From the NCBI GenBank assembly GCA_023512835.1, contig CM042087.1, forward strand, positions 48,511,682 to 48,575,681: 64,000 nt of DNA, written 5' to 3'. Position 1 is the stretch's first letter; each line of letters starts with the position of its first letter. Source of the stretch: Taxillus chinensis. Taxonomy: Eukaryota > Streptophyta > Magnoliopsida > Santalales > Loranthaceae. Made by a program: the position numbers and the translations under genes. Shown here piece after piece: positions 25,701 to 37,000 of this stretch. The notes beneath the pieces are model-generated. The model ran no database searches, was not told the DNA's origin, and saw only the letters and a list, made by a program, of their open reading frames with translations.

Positions 25701-26916
25701 TCCTATAATTTTCCCGAATGACAGAATCAGGATTTCATTTCATCCCATTGAGAATTTCTCTCTAACCGAAATTCTAATTCATTTCCTTCAAATTCCATTT
25801 TAGTGAACCAAATTCTACCTTAGAAATATTATAATATATAAGAGCCTTCAACACTACCCAATATTCTTATAAAGAAGTTTAAATCAAAGAAGCTTAAGCA
25901 AATAAAAGTAAGAGGACACAAAACCGAATTCCCTTGTTTTAATAGGCTAAACAAACGTTCACAATAACTCTTGATTCAATCACTAAAGCGTTACAACTTA
26001 CAAGGCAAACTACAGCTCATGACCAACTGGAACTACTCACATGTGCGAAGCTAAAAAATCAGTTGCACATCCAACATCATAAGAGAAGAAATGTCAAAGC
26101 GTAGGAAGGCAATTATACCTCTACCAGTGCAGCTTCTTTCCTTGGGAAAGATCCAACAATAGAAGGAGACACACCGACCTCCCTTGCACCTTCAATCATA
26201 GCTGGCTCAGCCCAACCCAAGTGTGGCTGCAAAAACGCAAAATGATCATTGATCAAGTCAGCCCAAATTGACATCCAACCACTCCATCTGGTTTCTCAGA
26301 TGATTCTAAAGACCCGATTTCTTTTTTGCTTCGAATTTTCGTTGATTCGGGAGAAAACACTTCCCAGATGTTTAATGGTTAAAATGAACTTAACCCAAGA
26401 AAGGACATGTACTATGCATGCCTTCACAACTAAATGTCCATCATTGGAATAACATAGTTTCTTTGATGTCAGTTAACCAACTAACCGCCTGCTGGTAAAA
26501 AATAATAAAATAATAATAATAATTCAATTAAATAGAATAAATCATCACACCAACAGACCACATGACGAAGGGAGGCCTGAAGAACTCGAGCTTGCTCGTC
26601 TTTGTAATCGGTCCGACCTGACTTTCTTTCTCCGCCGCTCACTCCTTGGTCCCCACGGCGGTTGCGGCAATGATGATCCCCCTCAGCCTCCGGCGACGAC
26701 GATGATTCAGAAACTGGTCGGTGAGGATTAAGGATAGGAGCAGAGGGAGATTGAGGGGGGATCGACATGGGTGGAAAAGGGCGGCGAAGACAAATAATAA
26801 GAAGAAGAGGGTAATGAAATTTGGGGAGGAAGGTGGCTGAATCGGAAACGCTCCGGACGACAGACGCTCCGCCGCCACGCGCCGAGAAAGAGGCGCTGCG
26901 CCGCGGATCTGGGCAT
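22705..26916 (-). CDS. COQ9: COQ9, ubiquinone-biosynthesis lipid-binding protein; exon 1 frame broken in a homopolymer
   Basis: Six exons on the minus strand: 26916-26559, 26226-26119, 23712-23551, 23472-23301, 22964-22891 and 22785-22705. Exons 2-6 join in phase: [98 protein letters not shown] and [22 protein letters not shown]9 is a matrix-side mitochondrial protein that assists COQ7 in coenzyme Q synthesis. Exon 1 has a convincing transit-peptide-like start ([18 protein letters not shown], on to [10 protein letters not shown]), but this frame runs into a stop. The mature part ([11 protein letters not shown] on to [18 protein letters not shown]) lies in the next frame. Six G at 26755-26760 (plus strand), where five would keep the frame, is the likely cause. 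Without the extra base the protein would be about 317 aa. The ATG at 26768 gives about 268 aa without a targeting peptide. The exon 1 donor (gtctgt) is a weaker call. Confidence 0.85.
24256..24530 (+). pseudogene. LTA4H-like aminopeptidase/leukotriene-A4 hydrolase pseudogene fragment, antisense in a COQ9 intron
   Basis: The plus strand reads [19 protein letters not shown] and then MIGFQE, close to what I recall of the N-terminal catalytic region of plant leukotriene A-4 hydrolase homologues (M1 metallopeptidases). It then shifts frame to [16 protein letters not shown], a stop, and back to [14 protein letters not shown]. No intron interrupts the matching stretch, which suggests a processed copy, but it is short and the flanks were not resolved. 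The zinc-binding HExxH region is absent. It lies in the 2.4-kb COQ9 intron, antisense to COQ9 and immediately left of a LINE insertion. Confidence 0.6.
24550..25155 (-). mobile_element. 5'-truncated LINE with zf-RVT domain, antisense direct-repeat flanks, in a COQ9 intron
   Basis: The minus strand encodes the C-terminal zinc-binding domain of plant LINE reverse transcriptases: [30 protein letters not shown] (C-x2-C and H-x4-H-C) and [18 protein letters not shown]. It is followed by a stop and a 3' UTR ending in a short A-run (T-run at 24560-24567 on the plus strand). The 11-bp word ggctatttact lies at 24550-24560 and recurs at 25106-25116 and 25145-25155, as expected for a target-site duplication. 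The second right-hand copy sits in a local duplication containing gacacaggttgtccgcag. Same orientation as COQ9 transcription, wholly intronic. Confidence 0.75.
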
Positions 26917-28786
26917 CGCTTCGCTTCCTCGGTGATCCCTTCACAGCGGCAGGCCCGGCACAGGATTGTCAATGGGGGGGACCGGACACCTTCGCCGGGT
27001 AAGTGCGCGTGCGATGGTTTTGTTAGCGTTAAGACAATTATGCCCTCGACCTTTAAATGCTTCTTTCCACCCCCAATCAAATGAACTGCTAGTGCTGGTG
27101 CTAGTTAGGCTATATCTTCAATAAGCCACATTCACTATCATATTGACCATTCTCTGGGGTTTGAGTTTCCCAAATAAGGTAGCACACCAGATGGAAGATA
27201 CACCATGAACACTAAACATATGTAGTGTCAGCTTAGCTATGTCGCCTTTGATCCGTGATATTTTGTTGGGTATTAATTAATAGTAATACTACTGTATGTT
27301 TTATTATAATAATGTACTGTATAAGCTTATTATATATTAGAGCCCGGTAGGACATAAAAGTCTTGCGTTGTTCATATTTCAAACTCAATATAATGCTTCA
27401 AATAATTCTTCTTAAAACACAAGCTTAACATATTTAACATTAATTCTGCTTTTAGTTCAAATTCATGTGATAAGGCAGCCTGACAAATAGCTCTTTGTAA
27501 ACATTTTAAAAAAAAAAAGCTTAATACGTCTGTATTATGTTAAATGTGAGTAACAAACGTGGTGTTTATTTTTTTTTAAATAATAGATCCGGTGTGGACT
27601 CATTTAATTTAATAATATAATAAATTTAAAAATAATCCTAAAAAGGGTGAGTTATAACTGTTTTTAATTTTTAATATAAATTTAATTGTATTTGGAGATT
27701 TAAATATTTTTTTCTATTTTATTACTTAAACCCACCAAATAATTTTTATTTTTATTTTTTGTGATTCAATGTTATTTAGGCCCAAGGATGTTTAAACATA
27801 CACCAATTTAATATCAATAATATTATTCGGTTTCAAATCCAATTAAATCAATTTTATTTGATTTTAATGGTTTAATAAATTTAATTGATGGTTTCGTGAG
27901 ATCGATTTAGATCATTTTTGATGGAGTTTAACCCGAAAGTTCTAATTATAGTTTTAAATAACAGATATAAATTACACAGTCTCTTCCCCTCAAATTAATC
28001 ACCATGGATACTATTACTTAATAAATAAATATAAACATTTTTTACGGAATACCATGAATATTGATTTATAGAGCTTTAAACTTAACCTTTTGCTTTCTGT
28101 CTACGCCATCATTGAGGATATATATACTACCCCGCGTCATCTGCATGCCCCATAAAGAAACTCTTCTAGGAAGCAGGAACCCTAGAAAAGAATTGCGCTT
28201 TCTCAATGCTTCTACATATAGCTTATGGTCATAAAACACTTGTTTAAAATTGTTGTGGGAAAAAAACTTGCTCTCCAAAAACAACGCATTAAATTGCACC
28301 AGTACGTAAAAACTGTCTATTCGGTAGTAGTCAGCACGTACTGTCCCGTGTTTCCAACAATAATTAAGCCTTTAAAGCGAGGGAGCTGTTGCACATGCAG
28401 TTGCTTCACGCTCAAAGTCATCACGATTAATTCACAACGTACTGCCCTCAGACCGGCCGAGACACCGACACAACACAAGCCTTCAATTACGTACGTACGT
28501 ATACGTACACCCATGAACTTCAAATTGACTACAACGATATGGCCGAATGAATGATCCCTCCCACTCCCTATTCCCACAATAAGAAAGAGAAAGAAAAAGA
28601 AAAAATGAAGAAGCATATAATTAAATCACAAATTAATCGATGGCGCGGCACATGCAAGGTCAAACCAAGAAAGCTTGATTTATAAATTGGATGCTGATCG
28701 GCTCACCTACTTACAAGAACACGCAGCCAAAGTAGTATACACGTACGACAACATTTTAATACACATTACACTTTTACCAATTAACT
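26917..28786. other. intergenic DNA between COQ9 and the receptor-like kinase
   Basis: The left 200 bp are GC-rich and should contain the COQ9 promoter and leader. The rest is AT-rich. Around 28490-28510 there is a run of tacg units (acgtacgtacgtatacgtac). The right 160 bp are probably the 3' UTR of the receptor-like kinase gene. No further gene is supported. Confidence 0.5.
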
Positions 28787-31012
28787 TCATGCAGCTCGTA
28801 TCTCTTCTATCCTCCTAATGGCTTCCTTCATGTCCAGCCTTGTTTCGGGGTCGCTCTCCGTGCAGGCAGCGCCAATGTGGAGGAGCGCCTCCATCTGGTC
28901 GGCGGATTCAGGAGGAGCGGAAGTGAGCAGGTCCGGGTCAATGAACTCGGTCACCTTGTTGTCACTCACGGCTGAGTGAGCCCACTGCACCACATCCGTC
29001 CCGCCCTTCCCGTTGCTCAAATACTGCGACGGAAACTTCCCCGTGACCAGCTCTAGCACCACCACTCCGAGGCAGTACACATCGCTCCTGGGGGACACCG
29101 CCTCACCCCGCACCCCCTCCGGGGACTTGCAGGCGAACATGGATTGTGTCGCCTGGGCCGGGTTGATCATCGGGTAGAAGGCGTAATCGGAGAGCAGTGG
29201 TTCGTAGTCGGAGTCCAAGAGCACGTTGCTGGACTTCAAGTTCCCGTGGGGAAGCTCGTGAGACGGGAACTCTGAATGTAGGTACCCCATCCCCCTTGCA
29301 ACTCCTTGCACGATCTTCACTCGTATTGCCCATGTCAACTCTTCGTGACGGGGCCCTCGGTCGCCTGCAACATTAATTTTTGTATCATTTTGTATATTGT
29401 TAATTATACACTTGCACAATACTCACATACCTTCTAGCTAGCTTAATTAGTTTTATGGTAACGCACACTGAGAAATAAAGATTAAAGACTTAATAATAAT
29501 AAACATATATATTGGTCTTTCATTCGATATATATGCATGTTTTCTAGTAAATGCATGTAAAAATTGAACCAATTTGCCAGCCATGCAAGTTGATATTCAG
29601 GAAGTGAGATTGGTTTTACCATGCAGGACGTAGAGCAAGCTGCCTTTGGGAATGTACTCGGACACCAACAGCTTCTCTTCCTTGCGGTAATGGTAGCCCA
29701 ACGGCGTGAGAATATTACGGTGGCGGAGCATCCCTAACCGGCGAATCTGAGCTTCAAGCCCATCTTTGCCTAGCCTGTTCATCTCCCTCAGCCTCTTGAC
29801 CACCACGGACACGCCGTTCCCCATGACGGCCTTGTAGGCGGACCCTAGGGAGCCATTCCCCAGCACCTCTGCGGCCGCCTTCATCAAGTCCGGCATCCCA
29901 AAGTTGCCTTTCTTGTCGTTGATGATCAGCAGATCCCCCATTGCGTTTTTCCCTCCCTTTGCCGCGGATCCTCCCTTGCGGCCGTTGGATTCGCCACCAG
30001 CCGCCTTCTTCTTCCTGCTGGAGTCTGCCCCTCGCCCGGTCATCCCGCCACCGCTACCGGTGATACAAACCTCCACGGCCTCATCCCCACGCATGGTGTC
30101 CCTGCGCTTCAGGATCATGAAGTCGTTTTTCTTCTTCTTCCTCTCCTTGGTCATGGCTACGAACCCGTACCCGGCGAGGATGGCGACTACTACGGCGGCC
30201 ATAATCATCACGATTTTGGAATGAAGAGTACCGTTATTAGACCCTGATGGAGTAAGTGGCACTCCGGTGGAGGTATCGGTGGCGGTGGCAGTGGTGGTGG
30301 CGTTGGACGTCTCGCTCTTGGCATCGCAGGCCTTGCCGACCTGTTCCCCGCAGAGCCCGGGGTTTCCTTGGAAGGAACTCGCGGGAAACCTCCGCATCGC
30401 CGTGGGGATCTCACCTTCCAACGCGTTGTTGGACATATTCAACGCATCGATAGAGGGCTGCGAGAGCGCCGGAATCGTACCAGAGAAGTTGTTGTTTTCG
30501 AGATGGAGCTCCTTGAGACGGGGCAGTTTCTGGAGGGATGTCGGGATGGGTCCGGAGAATTGGTTGTCGGAGAGCCAGAGCTTCTTCAGCGACGCCATGG
30601 ATGCGAAGTAGGTGTCTGTAATCTCACCGGAGAGTTTGTTGCCATTGAGGAAGAGGGCTTTGAGGGCGCCGAGGCGGTTGAAATCGGGGATTGGACCCGT
30701 AAACGAGTTGTTGACAAAGTTGAGGGTTCGGAGACTTTGCATTTGGTCGAGAGAGTCGACATCGAGGGTTCCGGAGAGGTCAGAATTGGAGAGGCGGAGG
30801 CCGATGACGACACCATTGCCGCAGGTGACGCCACTCCAGCCAGCCTTCTTGTCGCAAGGGGAGGTGGACTCGACCCAGCTGCCGAGGAGGTCGGAAGGGG
30901 CGAGGGATTTCTTGAAGTTGAGGAGTGCAGTTTGGTCGGGGATGGAGAGGGTGGGGTTGAAGAAGAGGAGAGGGAAGAGGAGAAGGAGGAAAATGACAGC
31001 GGCGGCGGCCAT
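28787..31012 (-). CDS. LRR receptor-like (pseudo)kinase, LRR-III / pollen-receptor-kinase type
   Basis: Two exons, 31012-29620 and 29364-28787, join at LHG/DRG to give 656 aa. Domain order: signal peptide about 1-23; LRRNT_2 about 26-66 with Cys53 and Cys64; five to six short LRRs about 68-205; a Cys pair at 221 and 229; a Ser/Thr-rich stalk; one transmembrane helix about 266-287; a basic stop-transfer RKKKK; and a kinase domain from about 376. The glycine loop reads LGNGSLGSAYKAV and Lys406 is present. The catalytic loop is HGNLKSSN with Asn506 where active kinases have Asp, and the DFG position is DYA. The protein is therefore predicted to be catalytically impaired, as is common in LRR-III kinases, and to act as a plasma-membrane receptor or co-receptor scaffold. 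The ligand is unknown. Pollen function is only suggested by subfamily resemblance. Confidence 0.9.
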
Positions 31013-31078
31013 CGCTCAGCCGGCCGGAAAACTGAGGCTCCTCCGTGGGAGAACCAAACCAAGGAATGGACCGCTGCA

Positions 31079-31080
<2 letters not shown>

Positions 31081-31109
<29 letters not shown>
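31081..31109. repeat. GA microsatellite in the kinase gene 5' leader
   Basis: An uninterrupted (GA)n tract lies about 70 bp upstream of the start codon of the minus-strand receptor-like kinase gene, so it is a CT tract in the likely 5' UTR. Such tracts are common in plant leaders and may bind GAGA-type factors. Confidence 0.75.
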
Positions 31110-31112
<3 letters not shown>

Positions 31113-31308
31113 TGGGAGAAAGGACTGAAATTTCGGAATATCTTGGGAATGGGGTGTGCGGCTTGGGTAGGTTTTGTTTAATTTGGGTTTGGAGTAAGAG
31201 CTGGCGGGGTGTGTCATAGCGTTGGCGTGCGTAGACAATTGTGTGATGAGGCAGCAAGCTGCATGCACTTTTCCCGCCATATAAAGAGTAACTCTCTCAA
31301 TGGCCGGC

Positions 31309-31318
31309 TTTTATATAT
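31309..31318 (-). promoter_or_regulatory. candidate TATA box of the receptor-like kinase gene
   Basis: The minus strand reads atatataaaa followed by gccgg, about 300 bp upstream of the ATG at 31012. Transcription would then begin near 31280 and the leader would include the CT tract at 31081-31109. The assignment rests on motif and spacing only. Confidence 0.4.
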
Positions 31319-33000
31319 TTATAAACACAACTAATTAATTAGCTAGTTCTAACCTTATTGTTATTCATAATATATCGATTAGAAGATGGCTAGTATGAGT
31401 TCTGCGTGAGAGGGTGGCAATGTGCTGCTGCTAGGAGGCCTTAAAGGATGCTGGCAAGACAAGTAAATGGCCGAGACCTAAAGTCACTGAACCTTATATT
31501 AAGCTGGGAGCTGATATTCAGCCGCCAATAACACAACCGAATTTACCGTTGAACGCTAAAGTAACACATTTAAATCATAAATGATATTTTGAAAAAATAG
31601 AGAAATTTGTGAAACATTAGCATCCATCTACTAATATATTTGGCTATAAATATTTATTCTAATGTCAAAGGGGCAAAAGTAGTTCAGGCGTGTATTCGTA
31701 TCCTTATGTACACCAAAATATATAGTTCAAAAAAAAAATAGTAATATTTTTATTTTATTTTTACCAAAACAATGTTGATTTAGGTTATTTTGGTGTATTG
31801 CATTCTTGTACTAATTGTAGATCATGCTCATATATTTAAGTTTCGATTTAGAGCTGAAATCCAACTATTTAACTATCCAGACGTTAATGTGTCAGTATAT
31901 CATGAATTGTAAATAATATGCCGATAGAATTGTAATATTTCAACATCCACAGCTATTAATTTGAAATCATCTAACTAAATTTTATTATCACATGTATCCC
32001 ACCCTACTTTTTCGACCCTATATATCTGGGGTTTGAAAATATGTTATGAGTAGGGTATCATTACTCATTCTTACCTAGGCTACTTTTAAAAATATTTATG
32101 ATAAGAGGGGAGAATTTCTATCATGATGAATCTCAAATTAATCTAAAACAATGAAAAACAAATAGAATCATTATCAATCGAAAAAAGATGTATGGTTAGA
32201 TACTTTCTACCTGAGGTATTAAAAGAAAATGATTTACGTTATCAAAATTAGGCTCAAGAGTATGGTTGACGCACAAACTTGGTACATATTTGAAATATTA
32301 ATTAAAGCTTTTACTTAGCTTTTCAAAAGAACTTTTTTTTTCTGTATATACACTTACTCATTCTTACGTTACGGTTCTTAATAAAATTTTAAAAAGAAAA
32401 TCATGGGTATTTTTTGGAAAACAGAAAATCTTTAGGGGTTTAGTAATATTTGACAAAATAAATCTTGTTACAATTTATTTTGATCTAAACAATCAAGATA
32501 CAATCATTAAGAGTTTTATTTCACGATCGCTTGGACTCCTTTACTTCAGAAATCATAATTAAAGTATTTAAAAAAAATTACTTTTTATTTTTACTTTTTT
32601 AAACATGAAATCAATTAATATCGAAAGGAAATCCTAAACCAAAATCTTAACCTATTTTTTTCCTTTGTTTGGCACCAATATACAAGAACCCAACACTTTT
32701 GCAGCATTTTCTAAACGCTGCAGAAAACAAATCAAAATGCCGCTACAAGCCGTAGAGGCGAAACTTTTCAACACCACGAAAACGACATCAAGAAAAGTCA
32801 TTCATGGTGTTTATAGGAAATAAACTCTACAGCGTTTTCATACGGCCAAATTCTACCATAAGACATTGGGACGTTTCAGTACCGCCAATTGTTGCAAGGT
32901 TTGGCGGCGATATTGAAACGTAGGTTTTCTCAGCCTTCAATTCCAACATTATATGATAAAATAATAGGATTTTTTTTCGCCCTTAAAACACTAGTTTTTC

Positions 33001-33371
33001 TATATTTAAAAAAAAAAAATTAAAGTCATAAAATCATTCCCAGATGCTCTATATTTAACTTTCTGAATTTATACAGTATTTTTAATATATTGAAAAATAC
33101 TATTTACTCCCTATAATTATTAAATTATATCTAAAAAATTTCTTTCACCTTTCTCTTTCACGTTTCCCATAATATTAACTTTTATTTTCATATTAAATTA
33201 TAAAAAAATATTATTAAATAAAATAAGTAATATAAAAATATTATTTTAATAATATAGAAGGTGATTTAGGGAATCTATTATGATGTATATTTATATATGA
33301 AAATAAAAAGTAATTTAAAACTATAAATTTAGGAAAACTCGTTGAAAAGCTACTGCTCTAAGAACGCCCCT
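33001..33371 (-). repeat. dispersed MITE-like repeat, copy 1
   Basis: The reverse complement of this stretch matches 43888-44240 along most of its length, by shared phrases such as tataatttaatatgaaa, atataatttaataatta, gtatttttcaata and actgtataaat. The element is AT-rich, about 350-370 bp, and non-coding. Two copies in opposite orientation within 11 kb suggest a family present elsewhere in the genome. Confidence 0.6.
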
Positions 33372-34023
33372 AATTAATACTTGTCATAAATTTTAAAAAC
33401 ACCCATTTAACACAAATAAATATTAAATTTATTTTAAAAATAACATTACAAAATTTCCACGGTTCAATTCCAACATTATATGGTAAAATAATATTATTTA
33501 CTTACACAATGAGAAAAATAAAAAAAATTTAATTCACATAGAACGCCCATTTACTTACCCATTATTGACATAATAAAAATGATTATATATTAATAAATGA
33601 AAAAACTTACACGACAAAAATAATTTTAGTGAAATCAATTTTTACTGATAAAAATAAGTTGAAAATTCCTTTTTTTTCTTTTTTGAACCGTGATGTATTG
33701 GGAAGCTTCAAATGGCGAAAAAAAAAAAAAAAAGGTTCTGAAACACACGGTAAACCAAGAAATTTTCAGCCAGACTGGTTGGATCAAACCGGGGCTTCCC
33801 ACGACTAAACATAAGCGCTACTGACGAAGTCTTAGAATGGAACCAGCGTACGGTGTCCCAAGCTCTTGTCTCTATCTCCATTTCTTCCACTCTCTGCTTC
33901 CAAAACCAGCACCCTCAATCCTGTCAGATCCCCGCCCCCATTTTTCACGCAGTTTATTAATTACCATAGAGTAATAGTTAATTAGCTTGTCGAGGAACCA
34001 GATTCGAATTTGCGAAGGCAACG

Positions 34024-37000
34024 ATGGTGGAGCCGTTGACTCCAGGGCGGTTACTCCACCACAACCGCCGCCTCGACCTCAGGCGACTGGTCCCCGTATT
34101 CATCTCCGTCCACAAGACCACGCTCTTCGCCGTCCTTTGGCTCCTCGGATTCTTTTCCGTGTTCCTGTGGCAGCGAAACATCCTCGCCGAGTTGTCGATT
34201 TTCCGTCGAGCTCCGTCCAGGCCCATTCCGAGGCTGCGGCCGGCGGCCTTCAACTTGACCGACTTCGGAGGTGTCGGGGACGGGGTGACGGTCAACACCC
34301 ATGCCTTCGAGAGGGCCGTGCTTGCCATTTCTAAGCTGGGGAAGGACAGTGGTGGAGGCCAGCTCACTGTGCCCTCTGGGTATTGGCTCACTGCTCCTTT
34401 CAATCTCACTAGCCACATGACCCTTTTCCTCGCTGAAGGTGCTGTTATACTTGGAATCACCGTGAGTGTTTTGTTTGTTTGTTTGTTAAACAAGTGGTGG
34501 TGTTACATTTGAGAAATGTTGATTTGGTTGGTTGTTTGATTGATTTATTTTGTTGGGTATTTAATTGTCAGTGGGTATGTGTAATATTCAGTAAGGATTT
34601 TCTTTTGTTACAAAAGAATAGGATATGGTATGAAATTCTAATTTTGATGCCAATGGTTGGATGAATTCCAATAAGATGCAATGACCCCTTTATGTGGCAT
34701 CTTCGTATGATTTTCTTGATTTAGAGACTCGGTAAGATAAGTCTCAATTTGGTTGGGTAACAGGATGTTTCCAATTTTTCATGACATCCCTAAATTTCTG
34801 CTCCTGTAGAAATGATATTTGCCAATTTTGGTTTCAAAGTGAGACTTAGGTTGAAGTTTGATGATTGCATGAATGATATGGTGTAGATTAGTTAGCGATA
34901 AAACACTTTGTTGATCATTATTGCGAGAGTAGAATTTCTAGTAGTACCATAAGATTAGTGAACAGGTGATGAAGATCCAATCTTATCTGGATCTTCTCCC
35001 CAGTAATTGAAGCTGAATTAGTAATGCGTCTCTGGTAACTAGTCTATCGGTATGAAACTTTTCTTGATATTATAGTGTATGGTCATGGTTATTTTAAAGC
35101 TGGAAGTGGTATTTATGGCAGCATGTTCTCTTTAGTTTCCTGATAGTTTTTGAAGTTCATCTGTTTTCATACAGTATGGATAGATGCTTTTGTAGAATTC
35201 TTTTTTTGGGTATCTACTGGTGTTTTTTAGGATGAGCTGGACATTATATATCCCACTTTTTGGTGCGTAAATGATGCTTGTGTAATTAGAAATCTATGTT
35301 AGATGTGTTTTGATTTTTAATTATGTAGTTTTCTTCTATGTGGCTTCTTATTCTGATCCTGTAGAGCAAGATTGGCTATTTTATTCAGTTTCCTTGTTGG
35401 ACTATATCAGTTTGGTTTAGAAAACAATTCTATGTTTCCTTTTATTAGATTAAACAACGTAGGAAACAAACATTATGGCTTATAAATAAATGTCATGCTC
35501 ATTTTTTTAAAATAAGTCATTTGGAGACTTGTGAGAAAATTTCCTAGAATTTTTTTCTTGTGTACTTAGGTTCTTAGTTATGAGGGATTGGGTTGAACGA
35601 TCATATTCATAGATTTTTTTTGTTTTTGAGAGAATCATAAGCTCCTTATAATATTTCTGGTTTTTGATCAAAGTGAATTCCTACTTCCTCACGTGTTTAC
35701 ATTAGTCTCTCTCATATGGAAGTGATTGATACTTTACATTGTTTGCTTGTGCATGAGAATCTTGCATAAATTCTAATATTTTATTATATATTAAGTATTC
35801 ACCTATGTTGGATATATTATGCTTTACAGGATGAAAAGCGCTGGCCACTGATGCCACCATTACCTTCTTATGGTTATGGCAGAGAGCATCCTGGACCTCG
35901 ATATGGGAGTTTGATTCATGGTCAAAATCTCAAAGATGTTGTAATAACAGGTTTGGTATCTGATTCTTTTCATCATTAGTTCAAGGCTTTGAGCTGTATT
36001 GCGTACTCTGCCTTGGCTTGGGTGATGCATTCACTGCATTGAAATATTTTTAGATGATAAAAGATGACCTAAGAAAACCTAGGTAAAATCTTTCAAGTAC
36101 ATGGAAGGTCACATGCTAATAACAATAACTAATTGGTGCTTCCCTATTTTTAGGATGCCTTAAAACTCGTTATATCTATTGGACTTGAATCAAATTGATT
36201 TTAACTAATATTACCTTTCAGGCTAGTTTCAATGAAAATGCAGTGCAAGTAATTGGTGATTTACTGTGTATTATATAATGTGACAAAAAAATAGATACTT
36301 TGAAACAAAATTTGTAAAGAGAGCAGATATATAGGATCAAAGGGCTTTGGTATTTTCTATGTTGTTTCTTTTAGTGTGTCTGGCCTTGACAATGTTCTAC
36401 CGGCAAAATTTTTATATTTTTTTGTGGTCATTAACCATGTGGCATGCTTTGTGTCTTTGTCATCATTGTTTTCTCTTCATCAAGTTTAACCTGCATTATT
36501 CTGATTGAGAAATTTACAAATGTGAAGGACTCTTCTTTCGTACTAGTTCTCTTGGCCTGCTTGTGTCATTTGAATCTCAACATTTTATATTTTCCTATGT
36601 TAGTTCTTAATTGGATTATTCTGATGTCTGTCATTGTGTTGGCTCAAAGTTGTTCATGTCTTAATTTAAAATCTTAATTATTGACTTAGTTATTTGAATT
36701 CTTCTGATATCAATGGTACTGTAAGATTTAAAAAAATTGCATCTCTTCAATATTGATCTCACTCTTCAATTGATCTAATTTTACATATTACTTCTCTAAT
36801 TAACAGGCCATAATGGTACTATAAATGGACAGGGTCAGACATGGTGGAAGAAATATCGCCAGAAGCTTCTCATGCACACTAGGGGGCCACTTGTGCAGAT
36901 CATGTGGTCTAGTGACATTATAATCTCTAACATTACTTTACGTGATTCTCCTTTCTGGACGCTCCACCCATATGACTGCAAGAATGTAACAGTGAAACAT

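Larger units (their letters stand above)
31013..34023. other. head-to-head intergenic region between the receptor-like kinase and GH28 genes
   Basis: The 3-kb region contains the divergent promoters of both genes. At 32685-32930 a GC-richer patch has repeated gcagcatttt / aacgctgcaga and ccgct motifs that look like a decayed transposon end. At 33001-33371 there is one copy of a dispersed repeat family (listed separately). No other gene is seen. Confidence 0.5.

Noticed and set aside
30368..31219. 283-codon frame on the plus strand, opposite the LRR exon
   Set aside because: It mirrors the GC-rich LRR kinase exon on the minus strand and has no domain features; the kinase frame is clearly the coding one.
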